Positions 1 through 11,289 are shown, counted from the stretch's first letter. The stretch: DNA of 64,000 bases from Bursaphelenchus xylophilus (GCA_904066235.2 CAJFCV020000005.1:10163501-10227500); one strand, 5' to 3'. The notes: a model not told the origin generated them from the sequence alone. Numbers and translations are program-made.

Positions 1-673
1 TGCTCATGTCTTTCCGATAGAACCTGAAAGGCGTTTGTTAGGTTTGAACAACGAAATATATTATAGTAATAGTTGCGAAAAATAGTATTTTTTTCGCGGA
101 AGTTGCGAGAAAAGTGCATATCGCAAGTGAAAAAACGGACAAGCCCAGACTTGCGATCAACTACTTTGCGGGCAGCTAGAAGAGCCACGGAGATACTGAG
201 TGCATGTCCGGAAATCAGCCAACAATTGCTGTCAACGTAAAATTCAAACGATGATTTTTGGCAATTAGATGTCTTTATTTAAGTTTCTACCCGCATAAAT
301 GACTTGAATAGTCACCGTAAGATTAAGTGGCAATTTTTAAACGCTCAGAAACCTCTTGGAAACCAACTCCCATAACTTTGGAAGCGGTGGATGTACTCAA
401 ATGAAATTATTCAAATTCGCATACTTATAAGTACAAGGAAGTTGGCAATACGAGATTTCTATCATAATAACATGATAGAATAAGTACTAACAATAAGTAG
501 ATTACGATAATTGTAAACGTCGGCTGCCTGCAACGTGCTGCGACGCCATGCCGGTAACTTTTTGAAATCGTCAAAAAGTTTTTAAAAAAGTTGTAATCCC
601 ATTCTTGGTGTAATTTGACAAAACCCGACGACAATTTTGTAAAAGCTTCCGTCAGCTCTCTTCACATCCTCAC
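1..673. other. left edge, no confident exon
   Basis: This stretch lies downstream of the last exon I can place for the minus-strand GPCR. I looked on the minus strand for exons carrying transmembrane segments 6 and 7 and found none, so they are probably beyond the left edge. The sequence is AT-rich with short open frames only. Confidence 0.4.
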
Positions 674-3130
674 CTTTGCTTCTCCTTGACCGGCGTCCCA
701 ATGACATCCGCCGAGTCGGCTCCACTCGTCCGCTTGATCAGCATTCTGCGGTTCCGCTTTGCCATCTGCAGACTCCTTGCAATGATTGTGTTCAGCACCA
801 CCAACAGGATGACACATGTGAAGCGCACTGTCTCGCGGAACATTTTGTAGTAACTGAACAGTGTCCACCACGGTTCTCTAAAAAACGTAGAATGTTGGTT
901 CAAGTATTTTACATTTAAATTCAATTTTCATTGCAAGTTTGGAAATGCTGTTTACAAATTGGGTATCAGTCTGTCGGGAAAATAATGAGGACTTGTCGCA
1001 GAAAAATGTCTCGCCTCGTCGGGGCCGCGTATCAAATCTCAAGTTGCGGCAGCCGTCGCAAAGCAATGATTGACGGCTTCAAGCTGCGACAAGTCCACAT
1101 TATTTTCCCGACAGACTGATAATGCTTTTTTTGGCATGTTTTGAACCTCTTCCGGATGTATGGTCTAATTGCTTTCGTCTTTGTCACTGAATTTAAAACA
1201 TGCGTTCCATTCTTTTCTGGTCTATTGAATTTCACTTTATATGTGTTTATAATGTACCCATAGTTGGTAAACAACCAATTTATGGTCATCTTACATTACG
1301 TTAGAGTCAAATTTGTCAGAAAATTTAAATTTATCCACCTAAAACATGACAAAAAAGAAAAAAAAATTTAGCGAGCACTTGAAACTCTTTTTTTCCGACC
1401 AACTAATAGAATGTTTATATAATATATTATATAATGCTGTCCGAAAAAGGCCTAACGTTACGATTTTTTTCTCGCTCAAACAAAGCCTTAATTGAATTAT
1501 ATTCCCTAGCCGAATCGCACGGATATTTCTTTACTTTATGTTTCGGAAACGTTATAGCCTGAGGTCATTTATAATTCGAAGGAAAAAATCTCATTTTCCG
1601 ATCTTTTGTTTTAGCGGTTAAATTAGTTTAAAGTTCTGAAAGCTCTCCGAGTTTCGCGTGCCCTCTCGGTCGCAAAGATCGTTGAATATCTCGGCAGCGG
1701 CTGTAAAGCGCGAGCTAAAACTTTCAAGAATTGATCTGTAGCCTGTGCACAACGTGTGTGCAAAATTTATAGAAAATATGAGCATCACATTTGAGGTAGA
1801 TTTTCCTTGCTAATCTAATATATTTACATAGCAAAATTAGATGCGAAATCCTCCAAAAATCTAGTAAATTGGAATTGCAAGCACAATTAAATCAGCTTAC
1901 ATGCAGAGGAGACGTTGATTGTTCCCCTTGATAATCCGCCCATTCACGAACTTGGCCGTATTCTGCAACGCCATCGGGCAGTGTAATAGGATTGCGATTA
2001 ACAAGCAGCCGGAAATCTTTAATGACACGGAATGCTGAATGCTGAACAAACGTTTTTTGTGTGGTTTGCGGATTAGCAGGTATCTAAATTAATATGCATA
2101 TCGTAAAATAGATTGGATATCAGATTAGAGGTGACTTTACTGACCTCTCAACGGTGAGTAGGACGGCGGCGTAAAGGCCGGCCACCAAGAACGAGTTGAT
2201 GAGGACGTCTTCAATCCAAACCTCGTAGTAGACCATCCATAGGTAGTGGTTGTCGTTGTATTGAAGGAGGAAATGCACTATCACAGCTGTTAACCCGACC
2301 TGAAATTACAGAAGGAATGATGACTAACAACGCAACAAAACAGGTGGGAAATGATGACATTAGTACAGTACTCATCCTATATGAGATTGTTGTAGATGAA
2401 GAGTTAGGTTTTTTGAAAAGTTCCACTGTTAAAAACTTCCTAATAAAAGGCGACATCTTATACGATGAAATTTTTTTATGACAGAAGTTTTAAAAAATTG
2501 GTTAAAATTTTAATCGTATAACATGTCACCTCTCTTCTTGAAGAAAAATGAGTAAAAATTTCATCGTATTTGAAAAAATTTGGTAAAAAAATCAGCGTAT
2601 ACGATGTTCCTCTCATTTTCATTTTGAAAAAATTTTCCATCGTATAAAATGTCACCTCTCATTTTGAAAACTCAAAAATCGGGACTCTTCAAAAACTATG
2701 CAAAAATAAAAGTCAATGTTGCTACGAAGACTATGCTCCAAGCATTTACCCGGCTTCGAAGCATCAAGAAAGAATCCTACAGAAGTTACCCAAACAGAAA
2801 GGAAATTCAGGAAGGCTTCGTTCCCGACTTCAATGCCAATCAAAACTCATTTTCAATAAGGAATTAGAATGAGCAACCTACCAGATCAAAGATAGCCAAT
2901 GCCCGTATATACATGAAAGGAACTGTCCGCAACGACGGACTGCGCAGTGTTATTAGGTTCAATACATTACCAGCCACTCCAATCAGGCTTATTGTGATCT
3001 ACAAACGCGTTGAATGTCGACTACCTCAACTCACCATAACAGATCGAAACAAGCTCTGCAGACTCTTGAGCCTGACATCGACCTCCGACTGAGGGCCATG
3101 ATCCGGCTCGCAGAACGACTCCCAACTCAT
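674..3130 (-). CDS. class A (rhodopsin-like) GPCR, peptide-receptor type, 3' end missing
   Basis: Seven-transmembrane receptor predicted for the plasma membrane, probably of neuronal cells. Exons on the minus strand are 3035-3130 (ATG), 2882-2998, 2145-2299, 1901-2083 and 674-877. Each pair is joined by GT..AG introns and the phase carries through, giving about 251 residues. TM1 carries GNVLNLI and TM2 follows with MYIRALAIFDL. TM3 ends in LLTVERYLLIRKPHK, the ERY form of the DRY G-protein motif. TM4 is SGCLLIAILLHCPMAL, with the extracellular-loop Cys in RLLCIEPWW. TM5 ends VRFTCVILLVVLNTIIARSL and leads into a basic third loop. The last donor (GTGAGG) leaves phase 2, so at least one exon with TM6-7 lies left of the window. 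The motif pattern fits nematode FMRFamide/peptide receptors. The ligand cannot be told from sequence. Confidence 0.85.
966..1119. mobile_element. TCAGTCTGTCGGG inverted-repeat MITE, copy 1 (TA-flanked)
   Basis: The left end TCAGTCTGTCGGGAAAATAA is mirrored at the right end, with TA directly outside both ends (964-965, 1120-1121). The inner arms also pair (GACTTGTCGC / GCGACAAGTC). It lies in the last visible intron of the GPCR gene. No coding capacity. The TA duplication suggests mobilisation by a Tc1/mariner-type transposase. Confidence 0.85.
1620..1800. repeat. partial copy of the GCGACGCTCAG 450-bp family
   Basis: It shares the CTCTCGG...ATATCTCGGC...GCGCGAGCTAAAACTTTC core with the full copies at 17.9 and 42.4 kb. 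Only one half is recognisable, and it sits inside a GPCR intron. Confidence 0.6.
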
Positions 3131-3580
3131 GATGACGATAAAAAGCTATGACATAGCGAAACGAGCGGCTCTGAAAAAAGTTTGAATCAGAATTTCTGTC
3201 TTTTTTTCACAATAAAAATCGCAAAAAGGAACGCAAACAGAACGTCCATTGTGGAACATAAATCCTCAACAAAAGGAAATAAATTGCGATTAAATAAAGG
3301 TTCGGCCGGCAATATTAATGTAGCCACCGGAATGAGGGAAGATTTGAAAGACGATTTCGGCCTTTTAGAAATTTAAGAACTGAATGGATTACGTGCAAAA
3401 TTAAACGTTCATATATTGTTGATGTCTATGAAAAGTTTCCAAAAAAAAATTTTCCAGTCCAATAGAGTTGTTGGATAGATAGAAGAATAGAAAATGGCAA
3501 AAACAAAACAAAAATTTGGCCCTGTGGCATTGCGGAAGTTATTGAAAATTGTAGTCAAAGATTCGAAAAAAATAAGGGTA
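3131..3580. other. gene-free upstream region of the GPCR
   Basis: This is the presumed promoter side of the minus-strand GPCR. I saw no TATA box or repeat I would defend; the DNA is AT-rich. Confidence 0.4.
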
Positions 3581-3581
3581 A

Positions 3582-3707
3582 AAACTTGAGGCACGTGAGA
3601 GGGGCAAAATATAATATCATTATGGGCTGACCCAGGACTTGCATTGTAGATTTAGGCAAGAAGTTGGAGATTGGAGACTACACGTACGAGTTCAATTTTA
3701 CTTATAT
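3582..3707. repeat. dispersed repeat, copy A (GGCACGTGAGA...TACACGTACGAG)
   Basis: About 125 bp closely matching 8993-9113. Shared blocks include AACTTGAGGCACGTGAGA, GGGCTGACCCA and GGCTACACGTACGAG-like ends. It is not a tRNA, because no B box is present. Function unknown. Confidence 0.6.
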
Positions 3708-3709
3708 AA

Positions 3710-4936
3710 GGGTGACCCAAAATAACGGAGACAATTTTTGAAGGGTCCCACTGCGAAAGCCGGTCGTTAGAGAAACATAAGCGACAGCGGGTAATATTCT
3801 ATAACACCTTCTCCATAATACACGCGAATTTGGTCGAATCATCATGTCGCAGTAAAAAGTTACAGCTTAAGAAAGATGCTTTACGCCGTTTTTTTGGCCC
3901 TCAATTTTGGTTCCCCTGTGTTGTGTAAAGCCTGGCTGTACTACAGCCGCAGAAATGACAAGTTCATTTGTTTTGTTAGACTACTATGCCCTTAAGAAAG
4001 CAGTTGCGTAGGTTTTTGGGCTACGGTTTTTATTTCTACGGTGGTACCGATCTCAACATTGAAGATCGCCATTTTTTCCAAATTTTTTCCATAAAAAATT
4101 CAGTTTTTTTCGAATAAAGCTAAAACCGCTAGTACGTGTTCTATTAATAAATACAATGATTCTGAAAAAATCTGTGATTGCTTGCTGGTTGCAACAGCTT
4201 TTCCTTAACAAGTTTCTCGCCCAGAACTTCCCCATGGCACGCTGCTTTGAGAAAGATGGGTTATCGATAACAGAATGACAAGATGGATCAAAACGGCGCA
4301 TTATGCTCCTGTACACTTATGAATACGACTCTTAAGAATCAGCCTAGGACACTTTCGGTCTTTATGTGTCACCGGCTCGACCGGTATTCCGCCTAAGGCA
4401 AAAATAAGGCAGAATTCTAGTGATTACCAAATAGCATTCCGTAGCAGTTACAAGATGTTTCTATTTTGCTTTTATGGTGTTCCTTTAATCATGTTCTAGT
4501 AATTCGTATAACATTTTTCCTTATCTAACATGTAAACCCTTTCTTACGCTTACATTTTCAAAAAAGACCGATTTTTGCACTTTAACTGCCTGAAAATACT
4601 CGGCTGTAACTTTTGAACCATCGATAGTTAAGCTTAGTATGATAGCTCGTTTTAAAGGTCTTATTACGATAATTAATCACTGCAAATCTCAAACTATTCC
4701 GAGTTCTCTTTTTTGAGTAAGGCAGCTTTCTTGCAAAAGGACCCCACGGGCAGAAGGGTCCGAGTCAACCGGATATATTCATGTCGTTCAAGACAGAAGA
4801 GCGTCGTACAACAAAACTACCGGTAAATAAAACTACCCTAACGTGGTACTTTAATATAAATAAGGAGTCACTCATGAATCTTTATAAGTCGCAGAAAAAA
4901 CGGGAAATCTTTTGTCTCCGTTATTTTGGGTCACCC
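3710..4936. mobile_element. 1.2-kb inverted-repeat element with GGGTGACCCAAAATAACGG ends
   Basis: The left end starts GGGTGACCCAAAATAACGGA at 3710 and the exact inverse closes the element at 4936, with about 24 bp matching on each side. The interior has no transposase-like open frame, so it looks like a non-autonomous DNA element. TIRs of this form occur in Tc1/mariner-type elements, but the family assignment is inference. Confidence 0.75.
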
Positions 4937-5058
4937 AAGTAAAGAACAAAGAATGTCATTTTCAAAGACTGGGCCTTCTTTCAACTATAATAATAGTCGC
5001 CCAAAAACCTCAGCGGGATTTTAAAAAAATAGAAAAAACGATTAAAAAATCCTAGGTC

Positions 5059-5253
5059 TCAGTTTGTCGGGAAAATAATGTGAATTTTTTGGGCCATGAA
5101 ATCGCCCATAATCGTATCTGAAGTGAAAAGCAATTTGATTTTGCCGCGATACACTTCATTTTCTCAGCGGCGATGCGACTTTCGATGCGACACAGTGGTC
5201 ATTATTTTCCCGACAGACTAATATTTAATGGTCATTATTTTCCCGACACACTG
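5059..5253. mobile_element. TCAGTCTGTCGGG MITE, copy 2, with extra right end
   Basis: The left TIR is at 5059 and the right TIR ends at 5220. A second right-end TIR (TCATTATTTTCCCGAC) follows at 5229-5253, as if the terminus had been duplicated. The interior has the AAAATCGC/GCGATGCGA arms of the longer subfamily. Confidence 0.75.
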
Positions 5254-5697
5254 ATAATCCAAATTAAAAAATGGCTATCATGGCTGTCGGAAGGCAAAAC
5301 AAATCCCGACAAGCCGTCAAAAATTTCGAAAACTGGCGGATTCAAATCCCGGCACAACAAGGGATCCCCAGTCACCGCAACTATGACATCAAAGAATGTT
5401 TACTCGAATCGTCTTATCCCCTCATGATAAATAACGGATTAGAACCTGTGAAAAAACACTCGGATTCCCGGAGGATACGACTAAATCCGCAAGATGAAAA
5501 GTCCGCCAAAAAATGCAGATGAGAAATGTAAAATTCTAATGTCAAAAGGAAAAGTGCAAAACGTGTTCGGCTTCTATAACAGATTATGTAAAGGCGAGTG
5601 GATTTGAATAATCGGGGGAGTGAATACACCAATAGAATATTTTGGGCAGATAAAAAAGGGCAAGAAGAAAGTGATCAGCACAATGTCGCCTTGGTAT

Positions 5698-5860
5698 AAG
5701 TCTGTCGGGAAAATAACGGCCACTCTGTCGCATCGAAAATCACATCGCCGCCGAGAAGATAACTTGCGTCGCGGCAAAATCAAAGTTTTTTTCAATTCAG
5801 CGCGTTTTTTTCAATGATTGGCGCAGCGACTTTGTGGTCATTATTTTTCCGGCAGACACA
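5698..5860. mobile_element. TCAGTCTGTCGGG MITE, copy 3
   Basis: Left end AGTCTGTCGGGAAAATAA; right end TTATTTTTCCGGCAGAC. The arms contain the shared CGCATCGCCGCCGAGAA block. Confidence 0.75.
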
Positions 5861-5862
5861 TA

Positions 5863-5963
5863 TCGGGCAGTTGGAAAATAATGCGTACTTATCACAGCCG
5901 TTCTATTTCCAGCCGATGGGCAATTCGGAAAAGCGACAAAACCAAATTATTTTCCAGACAGAC
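5863..5963. mobile_element. TCAGTCTGTCGGG MITE, copy 4, diverged
   Basis: Short degenerate copy directly next to copy 3. Its right end (TTTTCCAGACAGAC) abuts the TA of the next element. Confidence 0.55.
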
Positions 5964-5967
5964 TATA

Positions 5968-6817
5968 CAGGGTGTCCAGAGAAATTCCGCGGAAAGTATT
6001 TGCCGATTTCTCGGCGCTTAGGCAAGATATCCCAAAAATTCTTTTTGCATTAGAAAGAAGACTGTGGGCGGTTTTTTGTCTAAAAAAGTTTTTTTGTCCG
6101 TCGACGCGGAACATACTGTATTCGGCGGAGACTTTTGGTAGCTTTTTTGGTCATCACACCAATCTTAAGCGCTTTACTATGATCCTGAAACTATCGGGAA
6201 GTCTTCAGTTTTTTCCACGGAGGATCAGGAGACCGACGACAACGCTATGCAATCGCATTTAGCGACTGCACCGCACTGTGTAGTTGCGTCAACAGCGATG
6301 AAGTCCGACCGCATCGTGCGGAGGTTTGAAACAGCGGGGCAAAGAGAAGTTCAAACAGAAAATATTTTGTTGTTTTTTGGTACACCAAGTCGTTTACTGA
6401 TGGCTAAGCTGCTGCCAAGGCTTGGCGACAAAATTTTGGAGAGCATATGGGATCAGCAAAGAATGCTAGCCACATAATGTTTGGGACATCTCCTATCCAA
6501 AGCTGAGTTGTGGCCTCCGCCGATACGGAAAGCTCGCCATTCCATTGCCGAACGTTTGGTAAACATAAAAATAAGATAACATTCTCTTTTTAACCATCAG
6601 AAATCGTACTGCAGCTTTTAATATTGGTGTGATGACCAAAAAAGCTACCAAAAGTCTCCGCCGAATACAGTATGCTCCGCGTCGGCGGACAAAAAACTTT
6701 TTTCGACAAAAAACCGCCCACAGTCTTCTTTCTTATGCAAAAAGAATTTTTTGGATATCTTGCCTGAGCGCCGAGAAATCGGCAAACACTTTCCGCGGAA
6801 TTTCTCTGGACACCCTG
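5968..6817. mobile_element. 850-bp DNA element with about 195-bp terminal inverted repeats
   Basis: It begins CAGGGTGTCCAGAGAAATTC at 5968 and ends with the inverse at 6817, with TA on both sides. The two arms match for roughly 195 bp. About 460 bp lies between the arms, with no recognisable transposase. Long TIRs plus a TA target recall Tc3/Tc5-like elements; the assignment is inference. Confidence 0.85.
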
Positions 6818-6889
6818 TATGTGACCATTTTTTAAATCGATTCCCTTTTCCACAATGTCAAGGTCCAACCGTGACTTCAAAATTTTAGG

Positions 6890-7245
6890 CGATCCGCAGC
6901 AGCCATTTTCGAATGAAATGGTCCCGGTCTTGGCGCTGCGATTACCCAGCAATTTCAAGCCCTTGTGGCGCATAGCAGTCTGTCTGTAAAAAGTGAGCAC
7001 AATGTCGGTGTCGCATTGCAAGAAAAAATGCTCTGTGCGTTAAAGACAAGCTCGGGAAAAGTTGAAAATACACTATGTGTAGATAAACAAGTCCTTCAAT
7101 TTTATGAAAATACTAGTAAATAGTATATCGCTCACCTTTCCGCTCAAAATTTTGCAAAAACCGGAACTCCCTAATCCCCTTATCACGGTCTCCTCCAACT
7201 TGAGCGACAGTTCCGCAAGATGTCGATAAAAGGACAGCTAATCCG
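6890..7245 (-). pseudogene. possible coding fragments of an unknown gene
   Basis: Two stretches on the minus strand have coding-like composition. One (about 7139-7224) follows a TTAG acceptor, reads LSFYRHLAELSLKL and so on, and ends at an AAAG|GTGAGC donor. The second starts after TTTTTACAGACAG near 6980 and reads TAMRHKGLKLLGNRSAKTG, then runs into the transposon at 6817. Phase can be matched through the second AG. I recognise no domain. The run-in to a transposon suggests a broken gene, but chance reading frames remain possible. Confidence 0.25.
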
Positions 7246-7755
7246 CGAATTCGTGACTAAATGGGGAACCGTAAACAACCTCTGAACCTGTTGGTCAGTG
7301 CCTTGGAAAACAAGGCAGGGTGAAAGTCTGAGAACACTGAAATGTATGAAAAGAAAGGTCGAAAATAAGTTTGGACTCAGTGAACTGACGCAAAATTAAG
7401 GAAATGGTTTTGGGATGGAAGTTCTTTGGCTTTTACAGGAGTTTGCAGATTAAAGTCGGTCTATTTATTATGATAGGTTAGTAATATCAAAAACTGAATT
7501 GCCGGGGTGGTTTTTAAAAATTAAATGAGTATAAATTCGCAAAAAAATGTAATTTTTTAGCCAACCTTTGACCAAAAAATCTCGTTCGTTTCTGCAAAAA
7601 TAACGACGAAAATAATCTAAATTTGTGTCAAGTTTCACCAGTATCTGAACGTCGCAGCTGGTCTAAACACCCTCTCCTATATATGAGTGAAGCATTCCCC
7701 ACTTTTTTAATTCGATTTCTTGACCTCTTTAGAAGAAATTATGGGACAAAAGCAG

Positions 7756-8127
7756 TCAGAAAAATCTGCCATAATCACCGCAATAAGACTTGAGATAAAT
7801 GACGCTTTGGATTTTGTCAAACCTCAGGATGGCTGTGACAATTTCAATAGCGTTTTGAAACTTCAGCGTCATCATACCAAAACAAAAAATTTTCGCTTCA
7901 GCATTGTATAAACAGCCCATTCCCAAAAATATCCCCAATGTCCACAAGGAAAGCACATGCGGAAAGGCTTCATGAATAGCCCGCCCGGCTGATTTTTTAC
8001 GAAACCGAAGCCGGAAAGGGCCAAGTTTCTTCGCCGCGACGAAAATTAGTTTACAAAATATGGGATGAATTGAATTAGTCAGGGATTTGTAGCAAGCGCC
8101 TGGAGTGTTGTTGTGTCGTATTTGCAA
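7756..8127 (-). other. open frame with one hydrophobic segment, doubtful gene
   Basis: A 123-codon minus-strand frame contains the hydrophobic run FPHVLSLWTLGIFLGMGCLY and ends in a stop at 7756. It could be an exon of a degraded 7TM receptor, but no family motif is visible and no splice partners could be placed with confidence. Confidence 0.2.
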
Positions 8128-8186
8128 AGTTTTTTTATACTATAATACATAAAAATTGACTGTGATAAAAGTTGGTTGCAACTATA

Positions 8187-8334
8187 TCAGTCTGTCGGGC
8201 AAATAAAAAGGATTGTCGCAGCGAAATGTCTCGCCTCGTCGAAGAAATTGTGAAGTCGGCACCAAATTTCCAACCGCGGCTAGATGGGCGATTCCGAGGC
8301 GCGACAATCCGCCTTTATTTTCCCTACAGACTGA
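8187..8334. mobile_element. TCAGTCTGTCGGG MITE, copy 5 (TA-flanked)
   Basis: TA TCAGTCTGTCGGG...CAGACTGA TA, with long pairing arms (GGATTGTCGC / GCGACAATCC). TIR variants (GGGCAAATAA / TTATTTTCCCTAC) show independent mutation of the two ends. Confidence 0.85.
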
Positions 8335-8347
8335 TAGTATGTAGTAT

Positions 8348-8431
8348 TAGTCTGTCGGGAAAATAATGAGTACGATATCGCGGCGCCGAGGAAGCGATGC
8401 CAATTTTTCGGTGATTTTCCCGGCAGACTAA
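8348..8431. mobile_element. TCAGTCTGTCGGG MITE, copy 6, internally deleted
   Basis: Only 84 bp between AGTCTGTCGGGAAAATAATG and TTTTCCCGGCAGACT, a short derivative 14 bp from copy 5. Confidence 0.75.
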
Positions 8432-8511
8432 TTGTCATCAAAATTACTGTAATAGATACTATAGGCTTCGCAGAGGCGACAATATTCACGAATTTTTTTC
8501 TGCCATTATTA

Positions 8512-8593
8512 TCAGTCTGTCGGAAAAATACCGTGTGTTTTTCATGCGTTAAAATCGCCCATAATCTCGCTCATTATTTTCCCGACAGACTGA
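8512..8593. mobile_element. TCAGTCTGTCGGG MITE, copy 7, short form
   Basis: 82 bp from TCAGTCTGTCGGAAAAATA to CATTATTTTCCCGACAGACTGA; TA precedes the left end. Confidence 0.8.
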
Positions 8594-8992
8594 AATTTAA
8601 TTTAGCTGGTGCTATGCGGATGGAGTGGAGCATTTTCCTCTCTTTTCTACCTTTCAAAAAAAGCGTATCTTTTATAACCCAATATAAGAAAGAACTCTTT
8701 CTGAAATCCTTCCCTTTCTTGGCCAAAGATTGCGCACGTACGGTACTCTAAACATATTGCCCAAAGTGATGCGACTCGACAAAAAAACCCCCATGGAGCC
8801 CGAAATTTAGGAGGTGCGAAGAAAGCACTTACAATTTTCCCTATGACATTTAATTTCCTCCGGGCAGTTCGCTCTTCACTTAACTTTTTTTCAATTTTAT
8901 TTCAAACGAACACTCGCTTACGGTTTCCTTCTATGGCAATGTTTCAGAGTTTCGAAGAGGCGAAAAGGCGCGCCGGGAAAATTGAAGCCGGA

Positions 8993-9113
8993 ACTTGAGG
9001 CACGTGAGAAGGGCATTATATCATTTCTGGGCTGACCCATGACATGCATTATGGATTCAGGCAAGAAGTTAGAGGTTAGAGGCTACACGTACGAGTCCAA
9101 TATGTACATATAG
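8993..9113. repeat. dispersed repeat, copy B
   Basis: Second copy of the 3582-3707 repeat. The two are in the same orientation about 5.4 kb apart. Confidence 0.6.
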
Positions 9114-9137
9114 TTCGAACACCCAAGAATTTTTCTA

Positions 9138-9220
9138 TCAGTCTGTCAGGAAAAATTATATGCAAGATTCTCAGCGGTTTCAGCGCATGAAAAATACGTA
9201 TTATTTTTCCGACAGACTGA
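9138..9220. mobile_element. TCAGTCTGTCGGG MITE, copy 8, short form
   Basis: 83 bp, TA TCAGTCTGTCAGG...CCGACAGACTGA, close in size to copies 6 and 7. Confidence 0.8.
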
Positions 9221-9296
9221 TGATAATTAGCGGCAAAAAGTCCTGGAATTTCTCACCTATACGAAGCGTAAAGTACTACAGTAATTTTGATGACTA

Positions 9297-9476
9297 TTAG
9301 TTTGTCGGGAAAACAATGGACACGATGTATCATCAAAAATCGCATCACTTCCGAGAAAATACATTGTATCGCAGCAAAATGAACTAAAGTGAGAAGCAAT
9401 TTGGTTTTGCCGCGACAAAATTCATGCTTTTCGACGGCGATGCGACAGAGTGCTCATTATTTTCCTGACCGGCTGA
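9297..9476. mobile_element. TCAGTCTGTCGGG MITE, copy 9
   Basis: Long form with the AAAATCGCATC and GGCGATGCGA arms. The right TIR is diverged (TTATTTTCCTGACCGGCTGA). Confidence 0.75.
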
Positions 9477-9654
9477 GATTTTCGAAAATTCTATTGAAAA
9501 TTCCTCTACAGATAAAGAAGACATGGTGAAAAAAATGAAAGACGGTCATGTTCAAAGACTTTAACGGACATCTTTCAAGTGCATAATAGTACTATTATGA
9601 TAATTGCCTAAAAACCTCAGAGGGTCTAAAAAAAATATTTAAAAAACTGTAGTT

Positions 9655-9807
9655 TTAGTCTGCCGGGAAAATAATGTGGATTTGTCGCGCCTTGGAATCT
9701 CCCAGCTCGTTTTTCGACGGCTTGCCGCGACAAGGGATGTGTTGCGCGCTGCAACGAGGCGAGACATTTCGTTACAACAAATCCACATTATTTTCCCGAC
9801 AAACTGA
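9655..9807. mobile_element. TCAGTCTGTCGGG MITE, copy 10 (ATGTGGATTTGTCGCG subfamily)
   Basis: Inner arms ATGTGGATTTGTCGCG / ACAAATCCACAT define a second subfamily, shared with copies at 61.9 and 63.6 kb. Confidence 0.8.
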
Positions 9808-10134
9808 TACTTTTTCAAAAAATCCACGAAAAATCTTATACAATCATCTCGAAATCTTCAGTCCCGCACGTCAATCCAACGTGGCTGAAGCTATTTCCTC
9901 ACCAGGATTTAACCAATGCGATGTCTCGTCGCAAATAGGATTTTGGGGAAGAATTGGCTGTTTTGCACTTGGCTAACCGGGACAAAACGTTGCTCTCTGG
10001 TCAGAACATAATGTTTCGAAAGCGATGCAGTTGAAAAAAGCCCACAATTTTTCAATCGCACGGAGCAAAAGGTCAAACGCAAAGTGCGGAAAATTTGCGA
10101 CAAAAAGTCTACGCACTTTATGGAAAGACTAGTT

Positions 10135-10290
10135 TCAGTCTGTCGGGAAAATAATGAGCACACTGTCGCTTCAACGAACGGGTCGCTGAAGCCGAAAGCA
10201 ACTTGATGTTGGCGCGACACAACTCATTTTCTCGGCGATGACATAGCTTTTCGATGCGACAGAGCGCTCATTACCTTCCAGACAGACTGA
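10135..10290. mobile_element. TCAGTCTGTCGGG MITE, copy 11
   Basis: Left TCAGTCTGTCGGGAAAATAA, right CTTCCAGACAGACTGA. It carries the ATGAGCACACTGTCGC arm and its partner GCGACAGAGCGCTCAT. Confidence 0.8.
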
Positions 10291-11289
10291 TAATTATCCC
10301 TCCAAACAAATTATCAGCAATGTCCCCACTCCCACCTGACCCCACTGTCCTTTCACTACAATCCCCAACCGAATATCCCCTCTTGAAGTCCACCCACAAA
10401 GGCACTTTATATAACTAGTAAGTGCGTCAGACGAAGCTTCCGTTCGAATGAAAGAAACTTTTTCTCAATGGTCAAAACGCAGTCAAAACGTAATGAATTC
10501 ATATATATAAGTCTGCAGTCGCGATGATAATATGTGTTGCAGCGGGCAGATTAAAATAGAGATTGTGAGAGGGAAGATGGGTGGGTGAAATGGATAGCTT
10601 TGGTGATAAGAAAAGTTACTTTTTCTGCTTTTTGAAAAGACAGACTTCAAGTGGTATAATTCGAAGTACAAATTTGAGTGGGACATTTCTCAAAATGGTC
10701 GAAAGTCCATACTATTGTTGTTTGGATGAATTCCGAATACTGTCAAATATTTGGAGGCCAGCTACTTTTCAATTGCGCCTTTTACGACTCGGGAAAAAAC
10801 AATGTAAAAAAATTTATGTCGCCGAAATTGCCAACAGAAAAACAATTTTTATTGGCATTCCCAAAATAGTTGCCGGACTGAAATCAGCAACATGCACTGC
10901 GAGAAAACAAGCGTTCTTTAAAATGTGTTGTAATTGCTTGGGTTTCGCAATAGGCTTTTTCGGTTGCCGTTCGCACCCTGACTCGCGCAGTGTAAGCGCC
11001 AAAAATCAGTTTGGGATTTTCCGGAGGGCTAGTACTATGAGATCGTTGCAGCGACGCGACTGCCAATGCAACATTAGGAAAACGCAACGCTTTTCAAAGG
11101 ACAGAGGAAAGAATGATGTTTTCGGCGGAGAGCGAGGCATTTGGCGGTATTCCGAATGCTTCCTAGATGCAGTGGGAAAAACTTTCTACCAAGGATCTTG
11201 CGTTTAATCCATAAAGCTTTTTTATGGATATTTTCTTTCCGTACGCTCCAGATTCTCTAATCTTGCGAGAACGCAATAAACAAACGGTC
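10291..11289. other. no confident gene; one unusually long open frame
   Basis: The plus strand is open for 208 codons (10581-11207). That is long for this AT-rich background, but the frame shows no domain, no signal peptide and no plausible splice context, and its composition looks like repeat-derived DNA. I do not call it a gene. Confidence 0.3.

Noticed and set aside
3582..3707. Spliced-leader or other small RNA gene
   Set aside because: Two dispersed copies share no snRNA-like Sm site or SL donor arrangement; treated as a repeat.
4053..4316. Transposase remnant inside the 1.2-kb element
   Set aside because: No DDE/D motif, helix-turn-helix or conserved mariner block is visible in either strand.
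5270..5370. Possible tRNA (GGATTCAAATCCCG resembles a B box)
   Set aside because: No matching A box, acceptor stem or anticodon arm could be folded around it.
10581..11207. 208-codon open frame on the plus strand
   Set aside because: No domain, signal or splice context, and composition resembles surrounding repeat-rich DNA.
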